64,000 nt of DNA, from NCBI RefSeq assembly GCF_014202335.1, contig NZ_JACHGP010000017.1:1-64000 (forward strand), given 5' to 3'. Below the pieces are notes generated by a model. It was given only the letters and a program-made list of their open reading frames with translations. It was not told the origin of the DNA and did no database searches. The translations under genes were made by a program, and so were the position numbers. Every line of letters begins with the position of its first letter. Within the stretch, counting starts at the first letter, position 1. The stretch is from Mycobacterium sp. AZCC_0083 (GTDB lineage: Bacteria > Actinomycetota > Actinomycetes > Mycobacteriales > Mycobacteriaceae). Below, piece after piece: positions 43,115 through 53,657 of the stretch.

Positions 43115-44068
43115 GATCATTCCGCTCGCGGCCCATTGCAAACACCGGTCGAGCGCACTCTAACCGCGGGTAGCCGAGCGGTCGGTGCCCGCCAGCACAC
43201 TGTCGGCACCATGGAATTGGTGCGCACGACAACTCCGCCGAGCGGGGCATCAAGATGCGAGAGACGCCATGCTCCTGTGAGATCCCCGATGAACGGCGGA
43301 ATTCCGTTGGACCCCCCGAAATCGACTCCACCACAATACGACTCAAGTACTACGCTCTATCCAAATTGGGTGTTCCCGCCTACGACGAACACGGACACCG
43401 GCTAAAACAAGCTCAACGGACCCTTATCGTAGGGTCGCGGATCGAGGTTTGAGCACTTCAATCTCCCGACACCCACCCAAACGCTCTCACCCGAAAGATC
43501 TGGGATGCAATGGGTCTCGCTAATAGGCACCAGGTTCGACCAGATCGTCACTCAAGAGACGCAAGCGCCGGCTACTTGCGGACTCGGGACGGCCCGCGTG
43601 CATATCGGACCACACATGAGATACCGCCGCCGGCGTGCCCAATCCTCTGCGATTGCGTGATGCGTCGCCCGTCGGTCTCATCGTCGAACTCGCCGCGGTA
43701 TGGACGGTAACACGCGCGAGTTTGATTGGCAGCGATCACATTACCGCTACGAGCACCGTCCAACGTCTCGCAGCGTCGCGGCGGCCGCTTCGTCGACACC
43801 AGCCACAGACCTGATCCGATCACCGACGGCATGCACCAAACCACACCATGCCGCCGTACTAGCGAGCGTGGGAGAAGCGAAGAGACGATGTAAATTGCAA
43901 ACAGGCCTCGCTGCCGATCGCTGTCACCAATCACATCGACGGGGTCGGTGGCTCGCAGAACAATGGAATCGCCTGGTGCAGAAGTTAATCGAGCGCCCGG
44001 ACCGGTAGCGTCGACAAAGGCGTCGACTGCCGGATCCTTATGAACCACCGATCGGACGGGGGCTGATC
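43115..44068. other. Stretch without recognisable genes
   Basis: About 950 bases with only short, poorly composed frames on both strands (for example 43572-44048 minus). No repeats, operators or RNA genes were identified. Confidence 0.5.
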
Positions 44069-44494
44069 ATGCCTGTTGTGACGGCCGCCTATTTGCGGTT
44101 GCCCCGGCTTGACGGGCCGACGCGGGATGCGCTTGAGCGTCTGCCGCCTGGTTCGGCGCTGATAGTCGTGAGACGGGGTCCCAACGCCGGATCCCGGTTC
44201 CTGCTGGATCAGCCGGTGACGTCGGCGGGCCGACATCCCAGCAACGATGCTTTTCTCGATGACGTCACTGTGAGCCGCCGGCACGCGGAGTTCCGGTGGG
44301 AGAACGACGAATTCCACGTCGTCGACGTCGGTAGCCTCAACAGCACCTACGTCAACCGGGAGCCGGTGGATTCGGCGGTGCTGGTCAACGGCGGCGAGGT
44401 GCAGATCGGCAAGTTTCGCCTGACGTTTTTGACCAAGCCCAAGAACCACGGTGGCGCGGGCGGAACTCACGACTCTGGATCAACTGACGGATAA
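44069..44494 (+). CDS. GarA-like FHA-domain protein (141 aa)
   Basis: One forkhead-associated domain (about residues 48-120) nearly identical in its core to GarA/OdhI: SAGRHPSNDAFLDD, VTVSRRHAEF, VVDVGSLNSTYVNREPVD and VQIGKFRLTFL, with the phosphothreonine-binding Arg, Ser and Asn in place. GarA controls 2-oxoglutarate dehydrogenase and glutamate metabolism after phosphorylation of an N-terminal ETTS motif by Ser/Thr kinases. That motif is absent here; the N-terminus is short and different (MPVVTAAYLRLPRLDG). It may therefore be a permanently open phosphopeptide binder. Convergent with the PucR gene. Confidence 0.9.
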   Translation: MPVVTAAYLRLPRLDGPTRDALERLPPGSALIVVRRGPNAGSRFLLDQPVTSAGRHPSNDAFLDDVTVSRRHAEFRWENDEFHVVDVGSLNSTYVNREPVDSAVLVNGGEVQIGKFRLTFLTKPKNHGGAGGTHDSGSTDG

Positions 44495-44820
44495 GTCGTA
44501 GTCATCTTCAGGTAGTTGGACATTCACCGCATCGCGATTGTTCGACGAATTTGGCGGCTCATCAGGAGCACCCATCGAGTCGAGCACTACGGAGACACCG
44601 TTGGTCGCCGTCAAACGCGGAGGGCGCAGTTTCGGCGCTGGGGTCGATAGTGCTGTTGTCCCCCAACGTGATAACGGAGAGGTTTACCGGTAACGCCGCA
44701 TATTCGATTGCGTCGTATTCGGCTAGTTCGGGTGGGCTGGGGATGGATGCTGCTGACTCTATGAGCGGCTCTTGCTGACCCGTGAAGCCAGGGACAGCGC
44801 GGCAGTCTGGGTCGCGGACG
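44495..44820. other. Convergent intergenic region
   Basis: Between the FHA gene and the end of the PucR gene. No gene or clear hairpin terminator was found. Confidence 0.4.
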
Positions 44821-46161
44821 CTACATTAGCCAGCGACGCACCTCGAACGCCAGGCATAGTTCTGCGACACTGCGAGGGCGAGACAACGACCGACTGGTCA
44901 GCTTCTCGATCCTGCGCAGGCGATGACGCACGGTATTGGGATGGCAAAACAGTTGCGCCGCAACGACGTCCACCGACGCATCACTTTCCTCCCACACCCG
45001 AAACGTTTCATACAGCATCTCCCGCTCCCGCGCGGGTATCTTGGCAAGCCGGTCCAGTGCGCTTCCGGCAGATTTGAGCATCAGGTCCGGGGCGCCGATC
45101 GCGGCGGTCGCCAGGATGGAGCCATCAAATATCGCAACCGCAGAAGAACCCTCGGTGTTGCTTCGCATCATCACCTTGGCGAAATGGAGAGCTTCTGGTG
45201 TATCGCGAAGATCGCCGAAGCGTGCGCTGACGCCGACACGCTCGGCCCCCAGCCGGGACACGAGGGCCACGATCTTGTCGAACCGCTCGTCGGACGCGAC
45301 GTGCAGAATCCCAACCTGCACATCGGGTAGCAGTCGCCACGCTGAATAGACGTCGATGCTGCGCAGCTTGGGTTCAACGTCGGTGAGCGCCTCGGTTACG
45401 GTGTTGCTGACGTCGGCGGCGACTACCACAAACGGGCCATTGCGTGGCAGCCGAAGACAACTAGCGACTTCCCACAGGCTCCACTCGTCGAGAACCTGGC
45501 CCTGAAGCAGCGAGTCGATCACGAGCGGGCGGCGCGATGCCCCACCCAGGATCTGCCTTTTCTGCTCATCGCGATACCCGGCCACCACTGCGGTGGCGAC
45601 AAGTTCAGCGAAGCTGCCGATGTGCGCGTCGGTGTCGGCCGGCAGCACCCGGGAATGTGTGGATCCGACTGTGGCCAAGCCCCAGATGCGTCCATCGACC
45701 ATGATCGGGACGCCCGCGGCCTCCCGAATGCCCGTCGCACGAATGCGGGCAGCCAGATCCCCCGCGGCGTCGTTGTAGGAATCCATGCGCGCGGGCCGAC
45801 CGGTGCGCTGCAGCACCGCTGCAAGGTTGTCCTCGGTAAATGGTGCGCGGGTGCCCACCGGCCAGTTCACCAGCGACCCGGAATGATAGCTCGCGGCGAT
45901 GAGCGTGATCTCACCAGCTGTCTCATAGCGCCACAGGAAGGCGATCTCCGCGCGCACGCATTGGCGCATTTCGCGGGCCACGGCGTCGAATACCTTCGGC
46001 GGTTCGACTCCGCGTCCAACCAGGGTGGCCAGTCGCCGCAAGGCCGCCTGCTCGGCAGCCAGCCGTCGATACTCGGGGCAGAGATGCGCGTGATCGGCCG
46101 ACGCGTTGAGCTCGGCGGTGACTTCGGCGTTGCTGAGGCGGATGTTGGCGGGTTTGTTCAT
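44821..46161 (-). CDS. GAF-PucR family transcriptional regulator (446 aa)
   Basis: A GAF-type sensor domain (about residues 35-200: RLAAEQAALRRLATLVGRGV, FLWRYETAGEITLIA, RTGRPARMDSY) is followed by a middle region and a C-terminal PucR helix-turn-helix (about 385-440: ETFRVWEESDASVDVVAAQL, CHPNTVRHRLRRIEKLT). A paralogue lies at 62287. The ATG overlaps the stop codon of a short upstream frame (ATGA), pointing to translational coupling. Target genes are unknown; mycobacterial members of this class often act locally. Confidence 0.92.
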   Translation of the reverse strand: MNKPANIRLSNAEVTAELNASADHAHLCPEYRRLAAEQAALRRLATLVGRGVEPPKVFDAVAREMRQCVRAEIAFLWRYETAGEITLIAASYHSGSLVNWPVGTRAPFTEDNLAAVLQRTGRPARMDSYNDAAGDLAARIRATGIREAAGVPIMVDGRIWGLATVGSTHSRVLPADTDAHIGSFAELVATAVVAGYRDEQKRQILGGASRRPLVIDSLLQGQVLDEWSLWEVASCLRLPRNGPFVVVAADVSNTVTEALTDVEPKLRSIDVYSAWRLLPDVQVGILHVASDERFDKIVALVSRLGAERVGVSARFGDLRDTPEALHFAKVMMRSNTEGSSAVAIFDGSILATAAIGAPDLMLKSAGSALDRLAKIPAREREMLYETFRVWEESDASVDVVAAQLFCHPNTVRHRLRRIEKLTSRSLSRPRSVAELCLAFEVRRWLM

Positions 46162-46322
46162 GACTTCATCACCTTTGTCGGCTGTTTGATCGCGGGTGCA
46201 GCTGACCCGCCCGTTTCACGGCACGTCGTCTTGGCGGACGTCTGTTGCTGTGGGGGTATGAGCCCCGACATCGCCACCACGGTTGACTGACCCCGGTCAC
46301 GCCGAACGGTGCTAGATTTCAT
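46158..46322 (-). CDS. Short upstream frame coupled to the PucR gene (54 aa)
   Basis: A frame from ATG 46322 (MKSSTVRRDRGQSTVVAMSG...) ends with ATGA overlapping the PucR start. It has no recognisable domain, and may be a regulatory leader rather than a functional protein. The paralogous pucR-type gene at 62287 has an overlapping upstream frame too, although of different sequence. Confidence 0.35.
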   Translation of the reverse strand: MKSSTVRRDRGQSTVVAMSGLIPPQQQTSAKTTCRETGGSAAPAIKQPTKVMKS

Positions 46323-46359
46323 GACACGTAAAGCGCTTGCTCGCAAGCGAATCCTGAAG

Positions 46360-47394
46360 TCAGGGGTCCACCAAACACTGACCCAGCAGACTTTCTGCTG
46401 TATCGGTCAGTGTGTCGGCTGCCGAACGAGGCTGCCAACCAAGCACGTTGGTCGCCTTCGCGGCTGACACCGTCTTTGGCGGACCCAGCAGCCCCGCGAA
46501 TGTCTCCAGCTGGGGCACGAAGCGTGCGGCCGCACGCACCAGCCAGTCAGGAGCCACCCGAGTGGGAATACGCGTGCCCCGGTCGCCCAATCGGGAACGC
46601 AGGATCGCGGCGATCTGCGGCAGCGTCACCGGTTCACCGGAGGCGGCCAAAAACCGCTGCCCGGCGGCCTTCGGACTCGTCATCGCCGCGACGTGCAAGT
46701 CGGCAACGTCTCGCACGTCGACAACTGCGAACGAGGACCGCGGTAACAGCGGTGGCTTGCCGTCGAGCAGCATCGCGATGAGACCGACTGAACTACTGTC
46801 GTTGCGGCCGAGCACCGGGCCGAAGATCCCGACCGGGTTGATCACCGTGAGTTCGGGCTGATTGCGATGCTGGTCCGCGAATTGCCAGGCCGCCCGCTCG
46901 GCCAGGGTCTTCGACCTGACGTACGGGCTGTTTGTCTGCGACAGGTCGGTCCAGTCCGACTCGTCGTAGGGCGTCCGTGACGGCTTGGGGCTGTATCCGA
47001 TCGCGGCGAACGACGACGTCACCACCACCCGCCGAACCGCGGCATCAGCGGCCGCCTGCAGCACTCGCAATGTGCCCTCACGAGCAGGCCTAATCAGATC
47101 GGCTTCGTCCTTGGGCTGTTGCGAAGGAAAAGGCGACGCCACGTGCAGCACGTATTCACAGTCGGCAACCGCCTCCGGCCACCCGTCGTCGGCAGTGAGA
47201 TCGGCTGCCACGAAAGCGAGTTCGCTCACGTCGGCGCCCGCTTGTTCTAGGGTGGCGCGGACCTCGGGCCCGCGGTCGAGAGACCGGATCGTGGCCCGGA
47301 CCCGGCGGCCATCGCCTAGCAGCCGCAAGATGATGTGACGGGCCAGGAATCCGGAGCCGCCGGTGACCAACACCGGGTCGGAACTGTCAGGCAT
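46360..47394 (-). CDS. NAD(P)-dependent epimerase/reductase, extended SDR (344 aa)
   Basis: The Rossmann motif VTGGSGFLARHIILRLLGDG (residues 10-29), the AADLTADDGW turn, LHVASPFPSQ and the later Tyr-x3-Lys in YVRSKTLAE mark a dihydroflavonol-reductase-like extended SDR that reduces a ketone or aldehyde, or oxidises an alcohol. Its start lies inside the end of the MerR gene (8-base overlap), so the two are co-transcribed. The MerR inducer is likely to be a substrate of this enzyme, possibly a toxic carbonyl. Confidence 0.9.
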   Translation of the reverse strand: MPDSSDPVLVTGGSGFLARHIILRLLGDGRRVRATIRSLDRGPEVRATLEQAGADVSELAFVAADLTADDGWPEAVADCEYVLHVASPFPSQQPKDEADLIRPAREGTLRVLQAAADAAVRRVVVTSSFAAIGYSPKPSRTPYDESDWTDLSQTNSPYVRSKTLAERAAWQFADQHRNQPELTVINPVGIFGPVLGRNDSSSVGLIAMLLDGKPPLLPRSSFAVVDVRDVADLHVAAMTSPKAAGQRFLAASGEPVTLPQIAAILRSRLGDRGTRIPTRVAPDWLVRAAARFVPQLETFAGLLGPPKTVSAAKATNVLGWQPRSAADTLTDTAESLLGQCLVDP

Positions 47395-47869
47395 GGCTCA
47401 GCCCAGCCTTGTCTGCGAGTAGTCGCGCGGAAATATCCGCCACGATCGGGATGAGGCGTTGTTCGCCAGCGGAGTCGGCACGCTCGCGGGCGGCCCACAG
47501 GTCAGCCTTGACGGCGGCATAACGCTCGCGCAGCTTCAGCCGCGTGATCTCGGCGCCCAGCCGCTCAGCATGACGGGCAAACAGCTGCCGCTGCTGTGCG
47601 GCGCCCGCTAGTCCCAACTGCATGTTCGCGAGATACGCGCGCATGTCGGCCACGGACATTCCCATTCCGCGCAGGCAGCTCATCGCTTCGATGGCCGCGA
47701 CCAGATCTGGCGGATAGCGGCGGTGGCCGCTGCGTTCGTCGCGCGGAACCTTATCGATTAGCCCGATGCCCTCGTAGTAGCGAAGCGTCGATTCCGAGAG
47801 GCCGCTCCGTCGCGATACCTGCTGAATCGTGAGGTAGCCGACGTCGTGCTCGGTCATGTTGATACTCAT
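47387..47869 (-). CDS. MerR-family transcriptional regulator (160 aa)
   Basis: A MerR winged helix (YLTIQQVSRRSGLSESTLRYYE, split here as TIQQVSRRSGLSES and TLRYYEGIGL; RRYPPDLVAAIEAM) with the usual long dimerisation helix after it. No metal-binding cysteines occur at the C-terminus, so it is of the organic-ligand/carbonyl kind rather than a metal sensor. An internal ATG four codons in is possible. The promoter has the 19-base spacer that MerR activators need, and the start codon follows the -10 box by only seven bases. Confidence 0.92.
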   Translation of the reverse strand: MSINMTEHDVGYLTIQQVSRRSGLSESTLRYYEGIGLIDKVPRDERSGHRRYPPDLVAAIEAMSCLRGMGMSVADMRAYLANMQLGLAGAAQQRQLFARHAERLGAEITRLKLRERYAAVKADLWAARERADSAGEQRLIPIVADISARLLADKAGLSHA

Positions 47870-47875
47870 GGCACC

Positions 47876-47906
47876 AGTCTGCCGAACTTCAAGCGCTTTA
47901 AGTCAA
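47876..47906 (-). promoter_or_regulatory. MerR-type promoter with 19-bp spacer and operator
   Basis: On the minus strand TTGACT (47901-47906) and CAGACT (47876-47881) are 19 bases apart. The spacer holds the near-palindrome ACTTAAAGCGCTTGAAGT (16 of 18 symmetrical; 47886-47903). This is the classical layout for MerR control by DNA twisting. Confidence 0.75.
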
Positions 47907-48617
47907 GCTCTAGCCGTGACCGGCCAGGTTCGACGCGCAAGCGCTCCGAACGAGCCTGCGCGTCATCGGTGCTGCGAGCTTGATGATGCGCAGTTGCCGC
48001 GTCCCGATGAGCTCAAACATGATGCTGAGACCGACAAACGTGGTGCTAAGACCGATACCCGGGACAGTCGTAGCGGTGATCTAAAACCCGCTGGGACGGA
48101 GGACATCACACGACCCGTCAGATTGTCGGCACACAGCTGGTCCCGAATATGGTGCACCACAACATGGTAACGGATACACAGGTTCGTCATGGATAATAGA
48201 GACTATCCATCGAATGATCTCGGAAAACTGTTGCGGGTCAGCAATATTGACCGTACTCACCTGCCATGGGCTAGACCCGTCACTATGACGAATTGCGCTC
48301 CGACGGCGAGCCGCGATTGCTGTCGAGGTGGCCAGACTCTCGACGGGCAACCTGAGCGGGTGTGGGCTTATCGCTGGCAGAACAGCGCGGGTGAGGCGTA
48401 CGAGAGCATCGGCATTGACGGCAACCAGATGGCGATCGGGATCAGCCGCCCCGACAGCGGGGCGTGCGAACCGTCACCGTGACGAAAAGGTTCTGCTAAC
48501 TGCAAAGCTAAACGAACCGACATGAACAGCCGGCGTAACCGTCGCATGAGCAGAGTCGGGTAGTTCTGGACATGGCGACAGTGACGGAACACCTTGTGTG
48601 ACAGACATCTTCCCGCG
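47907..48617. other. Stretch without recognisable genes
   Basis: Contains a 97-codon plus-strand frame at 48189-48482 of moderate composition but no known domain or ribosome-binding site. No further structure found. Confidence 0.4.
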
Positions 48618-49009
48618 TCACCGTTCGCGGGCCTGCCAAGTCAATTCGGCCCGGGAAACCCTGACAGCGCCGAGCGGCATCCGAGAAGGCGCAGCGGCTG
48701 TCATCACGACCACGGTCATGTCGTCGACCACTCGCGCCGGCACACGCCACTGGGCCGCTACGGACTGCTTCGTGCCAACTTTCTCGCATTGCTGGGCGAA
48801 CCATGTCGGGAACACGATCGCAGGTCCACCGGTGGCGATCTCCACATGGGCAGCTCCGGGCCGGCGCCATTGCACGACGTTGTGCAGCTGGACATTGGCC
48901 GCGACCTCGTGTTGTTACCGATTCCATCGGCATCGCTGCGTGATGTTTCGATCACGGATGCAGCCGGAGGCCAGCGGGAGTCGCCAATGAACTTGAGCTG
49001 TTGTCTCAC
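48618..49009 (-). pseudogene. Frameshifted hypothetical gene
   Basis: Two minus-strand frames join into one plausible protein. Bases 49009 to about 48917 give MRQQLKFIGDSRWPPAASVI..., and a different frame from about 48915 to 48618 gives QLHNVVQWRRPGAAHVEIAT, VFPTWFAQQCEKV and VPARVVDDMTVVVMTAAAPS. The amino-acid pattern switches frame near 48915, as expected for a frameshift. The family is not recognised; a conserved mycobacterial hypothetical is possible. Confidence 0.35.
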
Positions 49010-49129
49010 CGAGCCGAACTGCCGGGCGTCAAAGTCAAAGGCGATAGATGTGTTCGGATGACAGCGTTACCGCCCGGGAGTGATCGCCGAGTTGGCCTCG
49101 CTGCCAGAACCTCTCGACCTCAGCACGGT

Positions 49130-49549
49130 CTACCAGAGCCCAAGCGTCACAGATCCCCCTGTGTCCCGGCCGGGGCGTGCTCCGGCGCCGTGCTGGTGCA
49201 CACGCACACTGGTGGAGTCGACTGACAATAACTCCTGCAGGTCAGCGGCATCGCCATCGTCGAGGCTGTGCTGGATCACGGTGAAGATCCGCGCGTAGGT
49301 GCCATCGGTAGACCACCGCAGATGGCGTTCAGCCACCGACTGCCAGGCACCGAACTGCTCTGGCAGATCCCGCCACGGAGATCCAGTGCGACAACGCCAG
49401 ATAACCCCCTCCAATGTGCGGCGATGGTCATTCCAAGGCCGACCGCGCCGCCGGCCACAGGGCATCAACGGCTCAATCAGCGCCCACAACTCATCAGAAA
49501 CAACATCTGTCCGGATCGCCCAGCCAGCATCAGGCACAACACCATTCAC
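49130..49549 (-). pseudogene. IS5-family transposase, truncated
   Basis: From GTG 49549 the frame reads VSDELWALIEPLMPCGRRRG, RTLEGVIWRCRTGSPWRDLP, FGAWQSVAERHLRWSTDGTY and VDSTSVRVHQHGAGAR, the N-terminal half of IS5-group transposases with the first catalytic Asp in VDSTSV. The C-terminal half with the remaining catalytic residues is absent. A probable terminal inverted repeat lies directly before the start. Confidence 0.85.
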
Positions 49550-49550
49550 A

Positions 49551-49567
49551 TTAAGCAGACACGCCCT
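49551..49567. mobile_element. Terminal inverted repeat of the IS5 remnant
   Basis: AGGGCGTGTCTGCTTAA on the minus strand, two bases before the transposase GTG, has the form of IS5-group ends. No partner end was found nearby. Its first ten bases also occur at 42889-42898, at the edge of the DUF1003 copy. Confidence 0.55.
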
Positions 49568-49752
49568 AGTCGAGATCCCACCGCTCTGACTATTCGTTAG
49601 CCAACCGTGGTGCAGAGGTTCGAGGTCGCCGAGGTCGGGAGAGGGCAGCATCGTCGCCCCCGAGGTGATGATTCCGGAACCGATCGGCGCGGTGCTACCG
49701 CGCACATCGCCCGACGAAGTCGAATACGGTAGGCATTTGGTCGTCGGTTGCC

Positions 49753-50259
49753 TCAACGGTTGGGACCCCCACCGTCCGACCTCGCTGCTGCGGGGTCGGG
49801 CATGTCGGGTTCCGAGTGGTCGACGAGCCGGCGATGCAACTCCGTTGTCAGCAAATGGATTTGACGGGTCAGCTCGGTATTGGTCTTGAGCTCCAACTCT
49901 TGAGACTCAAAGTCATGGTCTGCCTTGGCCTGCTGGAATGCCGACTGTCGGTTCTGGCCGATCATCACGAACGTCGAAAGGAAGATTGCCTCGAGCGAAA
50001 CGACAACGGTCAGTATGGCCCACGGGCTCTTCTCCAGGAACAGCATCCAGATGGTGAACAACGCGGCATGAAACCAGACGAAGTTCATCGACCCGGCGAA
50101 CGTCGTGATTCGATCGGCCAGGCGCAGCTGGAAGTCCCGGCTTCGTCTCTCGGCCTCGTCCAGCACGGCAGGATGGTGGGCCACCTTGCCGTGCAGGAGC
50201 CTGCGCGGGATCAGCTGTGGGATGCGTCGGCTGGTATCGGAGCTGTGTTCGGTCGTCAT
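49753..50259 (-). CDS. DUF1003 membrane protein (168 aa)
   Basis: The intact member of the duplicated pair. A soluble N-terminus (RLADRITTFAGSMNF) is followed by two transmembrane helices (about residues 60-105: NFVWFHAALFTIWMLF, VVVSLEAIFLSTFVMIG) and a C-terminal amphipathic/coiled region (ELELKTNTELTRQIHLLTTE). DUF1003 proteins are small inner-membrane proteins of unknown role, some near cyclophilin and Mg-transport genes. Single gene here, divergent from the coiled-coil gene. Confidence 0.88.
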   Translation of the reverse strand: MTTEHSSDTSRRIPQLIPRRLLHGKVAHHPAVLDEAERRSRDFQLRLADRITTFAGSMNFVWFHAALFTIWMLFLEKSPWAILTVVVSLEAIFLSTFVMIGQNRQSAFQQAKADHDFESQELELKTNTELTRQIHLLTTELHRRLVDHSEPDMPDPAAARSDGGGPNR

Positions 50260-50487
50260 GGTCGATTCCTTTACGTCCTGTCTGCCTGCGAACTACTCGG
50301 TGGGCAGCGGAATCCTGTTGGAGCACAAAGTTGAGTGTCTGCAGGTGCCAAAGTAGATCGGGTCGGCGGCTAGACGGGTGTGGCGCGCAACAGCGTCTGC
50401 TCGCCGACGTTGTCTGCACCAACAATGACGGCGAGGGGACTGCGCTGCACGATTCAGGAGTTGTCCCATCGCACCCGAGGAGTCCCA

Positions 50488-50925
50488 GTGACAAACATTG
50501 ACCTGAACGCGCAGTTCGACAAGATCTCCGATAAGGCGAAGAGCGCATCCGACAAGCTGAAGTCCGCGAACCACGCCGCCAAGGATCGGCTGGAGGCCGA
50601 CGCGAGCAGCGCCCGCGATCGTGCGACTGCAGCAGCTGATCGACTCAACGACAAGGCAGTTGACGCCAAGGACAAGGCCTCGTCGCAGTGGAAGGAGATG
50701 CACGCGAAGTGGCAGGCGCATGTTGCGAAGGTGAAGGCCAACGTCAAGGACAAGGAGGACCGCCTCGACGCGGACTTCGCCGCCGACGACGCCGACCTCG
50801 CCGAAGACTATGCGTTGTCGGCGATCGACTTCGCCCAGGCCACCATCGATGAAGCAGAGTCGGCGGTGTACGACGCCTTGTATACACGTAGGTACGCGAC
50901 CGCGCTCGACGCCAACGCTTCCTGA
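50488..50925 (+). CDS. Ala/Lys/Asp-rich coiled-coil protein (145 aa)
   Basis: Almost entirely helical heptad-like sequence rich in Ala, Lys, Asp and Ser (KISDKAKSASDKLKSANHAA, DRLEADASSARDRATAAADR). It has no signal peptide or membrane segment. It resembles stress-associated apolipoprotein- or LEA-like helical proteins of actinobacteria in composition only. The GTG at 50488 has GAGGAG eight bases upstream. It precedes the glucosidase gene by 12 bases, so it is probably in an operon with two glucan-active enzymes. Confidence 0.75.
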   Translation: MTNIDLNAQFDKISDKAKSASDKLKSANHAAKDRLEADASSARDRATAAADRLNDKAVDAKDKASSQWKEMHAKWQAHVAKVKANVKDKEDRLDADFAADDADLAEDYALSAIDFAQATIDEAESAVYDALYTRRYATALDANAS

Positions 50926-50937
50926 ATCGATGTCCAT

Positions 50938-53657
50938 GTGACTGCTGCCGCAGGCGCAGAGGGACGGCGGGTCGCGAGCTTTGGTCGGCTCGACCTCGGC
51001 CTGCGGCAAGCCAGTGACTGGTACCTCTGGGGGCCTTACCTCAGTGAAAGACAGTGGGGCACAGTCCGCGAGGACTACAGCGCCGACGGCGACGCATGGA
51101 GATATCTGCCACATGATCACGCACGCTCGCGCGCCTACCGCTGGGGCGAGGACGGCCTTGCGGGGTTCTGCGACATCGAGCAACGGTTGTGCTTGGCGCT
51201 GGCGTTGTGGAACGGACGCGACCCGATACTGAAGGAGCGGGCGTTCGGACTCACCGGTGCCGAGGCGAATCACGGCGAAGACGTCAAGGAGTACTGGTGG
51301 TACGGCGATGCCGTACCCAGCCACGCCTGGAACAGCTGGCGATATCACTACCCACAGCGGGCATTTCCCTACCAGCAGTTACTGGACGAGAACCGCAGGC
51401 GCGGCAAGCACGACCGTGAGTACGAGCTGCTGGATACGGGGATCTTCGACGACGACCGCTACTGGGTCGTCGACGTGCACTACGCCAAGGCCGACCCAAC
51501 CGACGTGCTCATGACGATCAACGTGACCAATGCCGGTGCCGACACCGAGATTCTCCATGTGCTGCCGACGTTGTGGTTTCGCAACACGTGGTCGTGGGAT
51601 GCCGGAGCCACCCGGCCTTCGTTATCGGCCGCCGCGGCGGGAACGGTGGCCGTCGCACATCCGATTTTCGGCGACATGGAGATGCTCGCCGGGCCGGCCC
51701 CTGACGGCGAGGGGCCAGAGCTGCTGTTCTGCGACAACGAGACGAACCAGCACCGGCTCTACGGTGTCTCGTCGGGTGCGCCATGGCCGAAGGACGGCAT
51801 CAACGATCACGTCGTCGGCCGGGCCGACACCGTCAACCCTGCGCGCCGCGGCACGAAATGCGCTGCTTGGTACCGAATTTCACTGGATGCGGGCGAGACA
51901 GCCGAGATTCGGCTGCGGTTGCGACCGGCAACCACGGGGCCACTCGACGCGGCCACATTGGGGACGGACTTCACTCGGGTGAACACGCAGCGTCGGGCCG
52001 AAGCCGACGAGTTCTACACCTCGCTCACCCCGCCGCAGGCGTCGGCCGACGAGGCTGCCGTGATGCGGCAAGCGTTCGCCGGCATGCTGTGGAACAAACA
52101 GTTCTACTACTACGACGTGGCCAAGTGGCTCGATGGCGATGCGGCCCAACCGCCGCCCCCGCCGCAGCGCAAGGACGGCCGCAACGCCCGGTGGCGGGGC
52201 TTCGGGGCGTTCGATGTGATGTCGATGCCCGACACCTGGGAATATCCGTGGTTCGCGGCCTGGGACATGGCATTTCACTGTGTCGCGTTGGTGCACGTTG
52301 ATCCGGCGTTCGCGAAGTATCAACTCTCCCTGCTGTGCCGCGAATGGTTCCAGCACCCCAACGGCGCCTTGCCCGCGTACGAGTGGGACTTCTCCGACGT
52401 CAACCCTCCGGTTCACGCGTGGGCAGCCCTGGAAGTCTTCGCCATCGACGGCGGTCGTGACTTCGACTTCCTCAGCAGGATCTTCGACAAGCTACTGGTG
52501 AACTTCACCTGGTGGGTGAACCGCGAAGACGCGAATGGCTCGAATGTCTTCGAGGGCGGCTTCATGGGCCTGGACAACATCGGCCCCGTGGACCGCTCAC
52601 ACCTTCCCTTCCACGGACTGCTCGAACAATCCGACGCCACCGGCTGGATGGCCGGATACGCGTTGTCCATGGCGACGATCGCAGCGATCCTGCACGGCTC
52701 TGGACAACGGCCCGCGCTCGACCTCGTACAGAAATTCTTGGAGCATTTTGCCGGCATCGCGGAAGCGCTTGAGGTTGTCGGTCTTTGGGATGAGAACGAC
52801 GGCTTTTACTATGACCGAATCCTATTGGCCGACGGGGGCGCCGTGCCTGTTCGGGTGCGTTCGATGGTCGCCATGATCCCGCCGCTGGCAGCGGCGGTGG
52901 TCAACGAGGAGGCCATCAACCGGACACTCGTGACAGACAAGATGTTCGCCGACTACCTGCGACGCCATGGACTAGGGGGGACCAAGGAAATGGCCGACGC
53001 CGGGATTCTGCGCGGGGACCCCGGCGCTCGGCGGCTCTTGATCGGGGTGACCGGCCTGGACCGGGTGCGGCGGCTCTGCCAAACCCTGTTCGACCCAACG
53101 GAATTCCTATCTCCACATGGACTTCGTTCCGTATCCGCCTACCACCGCGAACATCCGTACCAGTTGGACGTGCAGGGTGTGCGGGCCGGAATCGACTACG
53201 AGCCTGCCGAGTCGACCACCGCCATGTTTGGAGGCAACTCGAACTGGCGGGGTCCGGTGTGGTTTCCGCTGAACTACCTCGTCGGGACGGCATTGGAGCG
53301 CTACCACGAATTCTTCGGCGACGAACTGACGATCGAATACCCGACCGGATCAGGAACCAATGTCACGCTCGACGTCGTCGCCGCCGATGTCTGGGAGCGC
53401 CTGGTGTCGACCTTCCTCGTCGATCAGGACGGAAGACGGCCCTGCTTCGGTGCCACGGAACGGATGCAGACCGATCCTCGGTGGCGAGACAACCTGCTCT
53501 TCCACGAATACTTCCACGGCGACAACGGTGCTGGACTAGGTGCGTCGCACCAGACCGGCTGGACCGGCCTGGTTGTCGACGTGATCCGCCGCCGCCATCG
53601 CGCGTACCCCGCGGTGTCGGAGGTGGTTCAGCGACTCGTCGAAGGTGAGGGGAGCGA

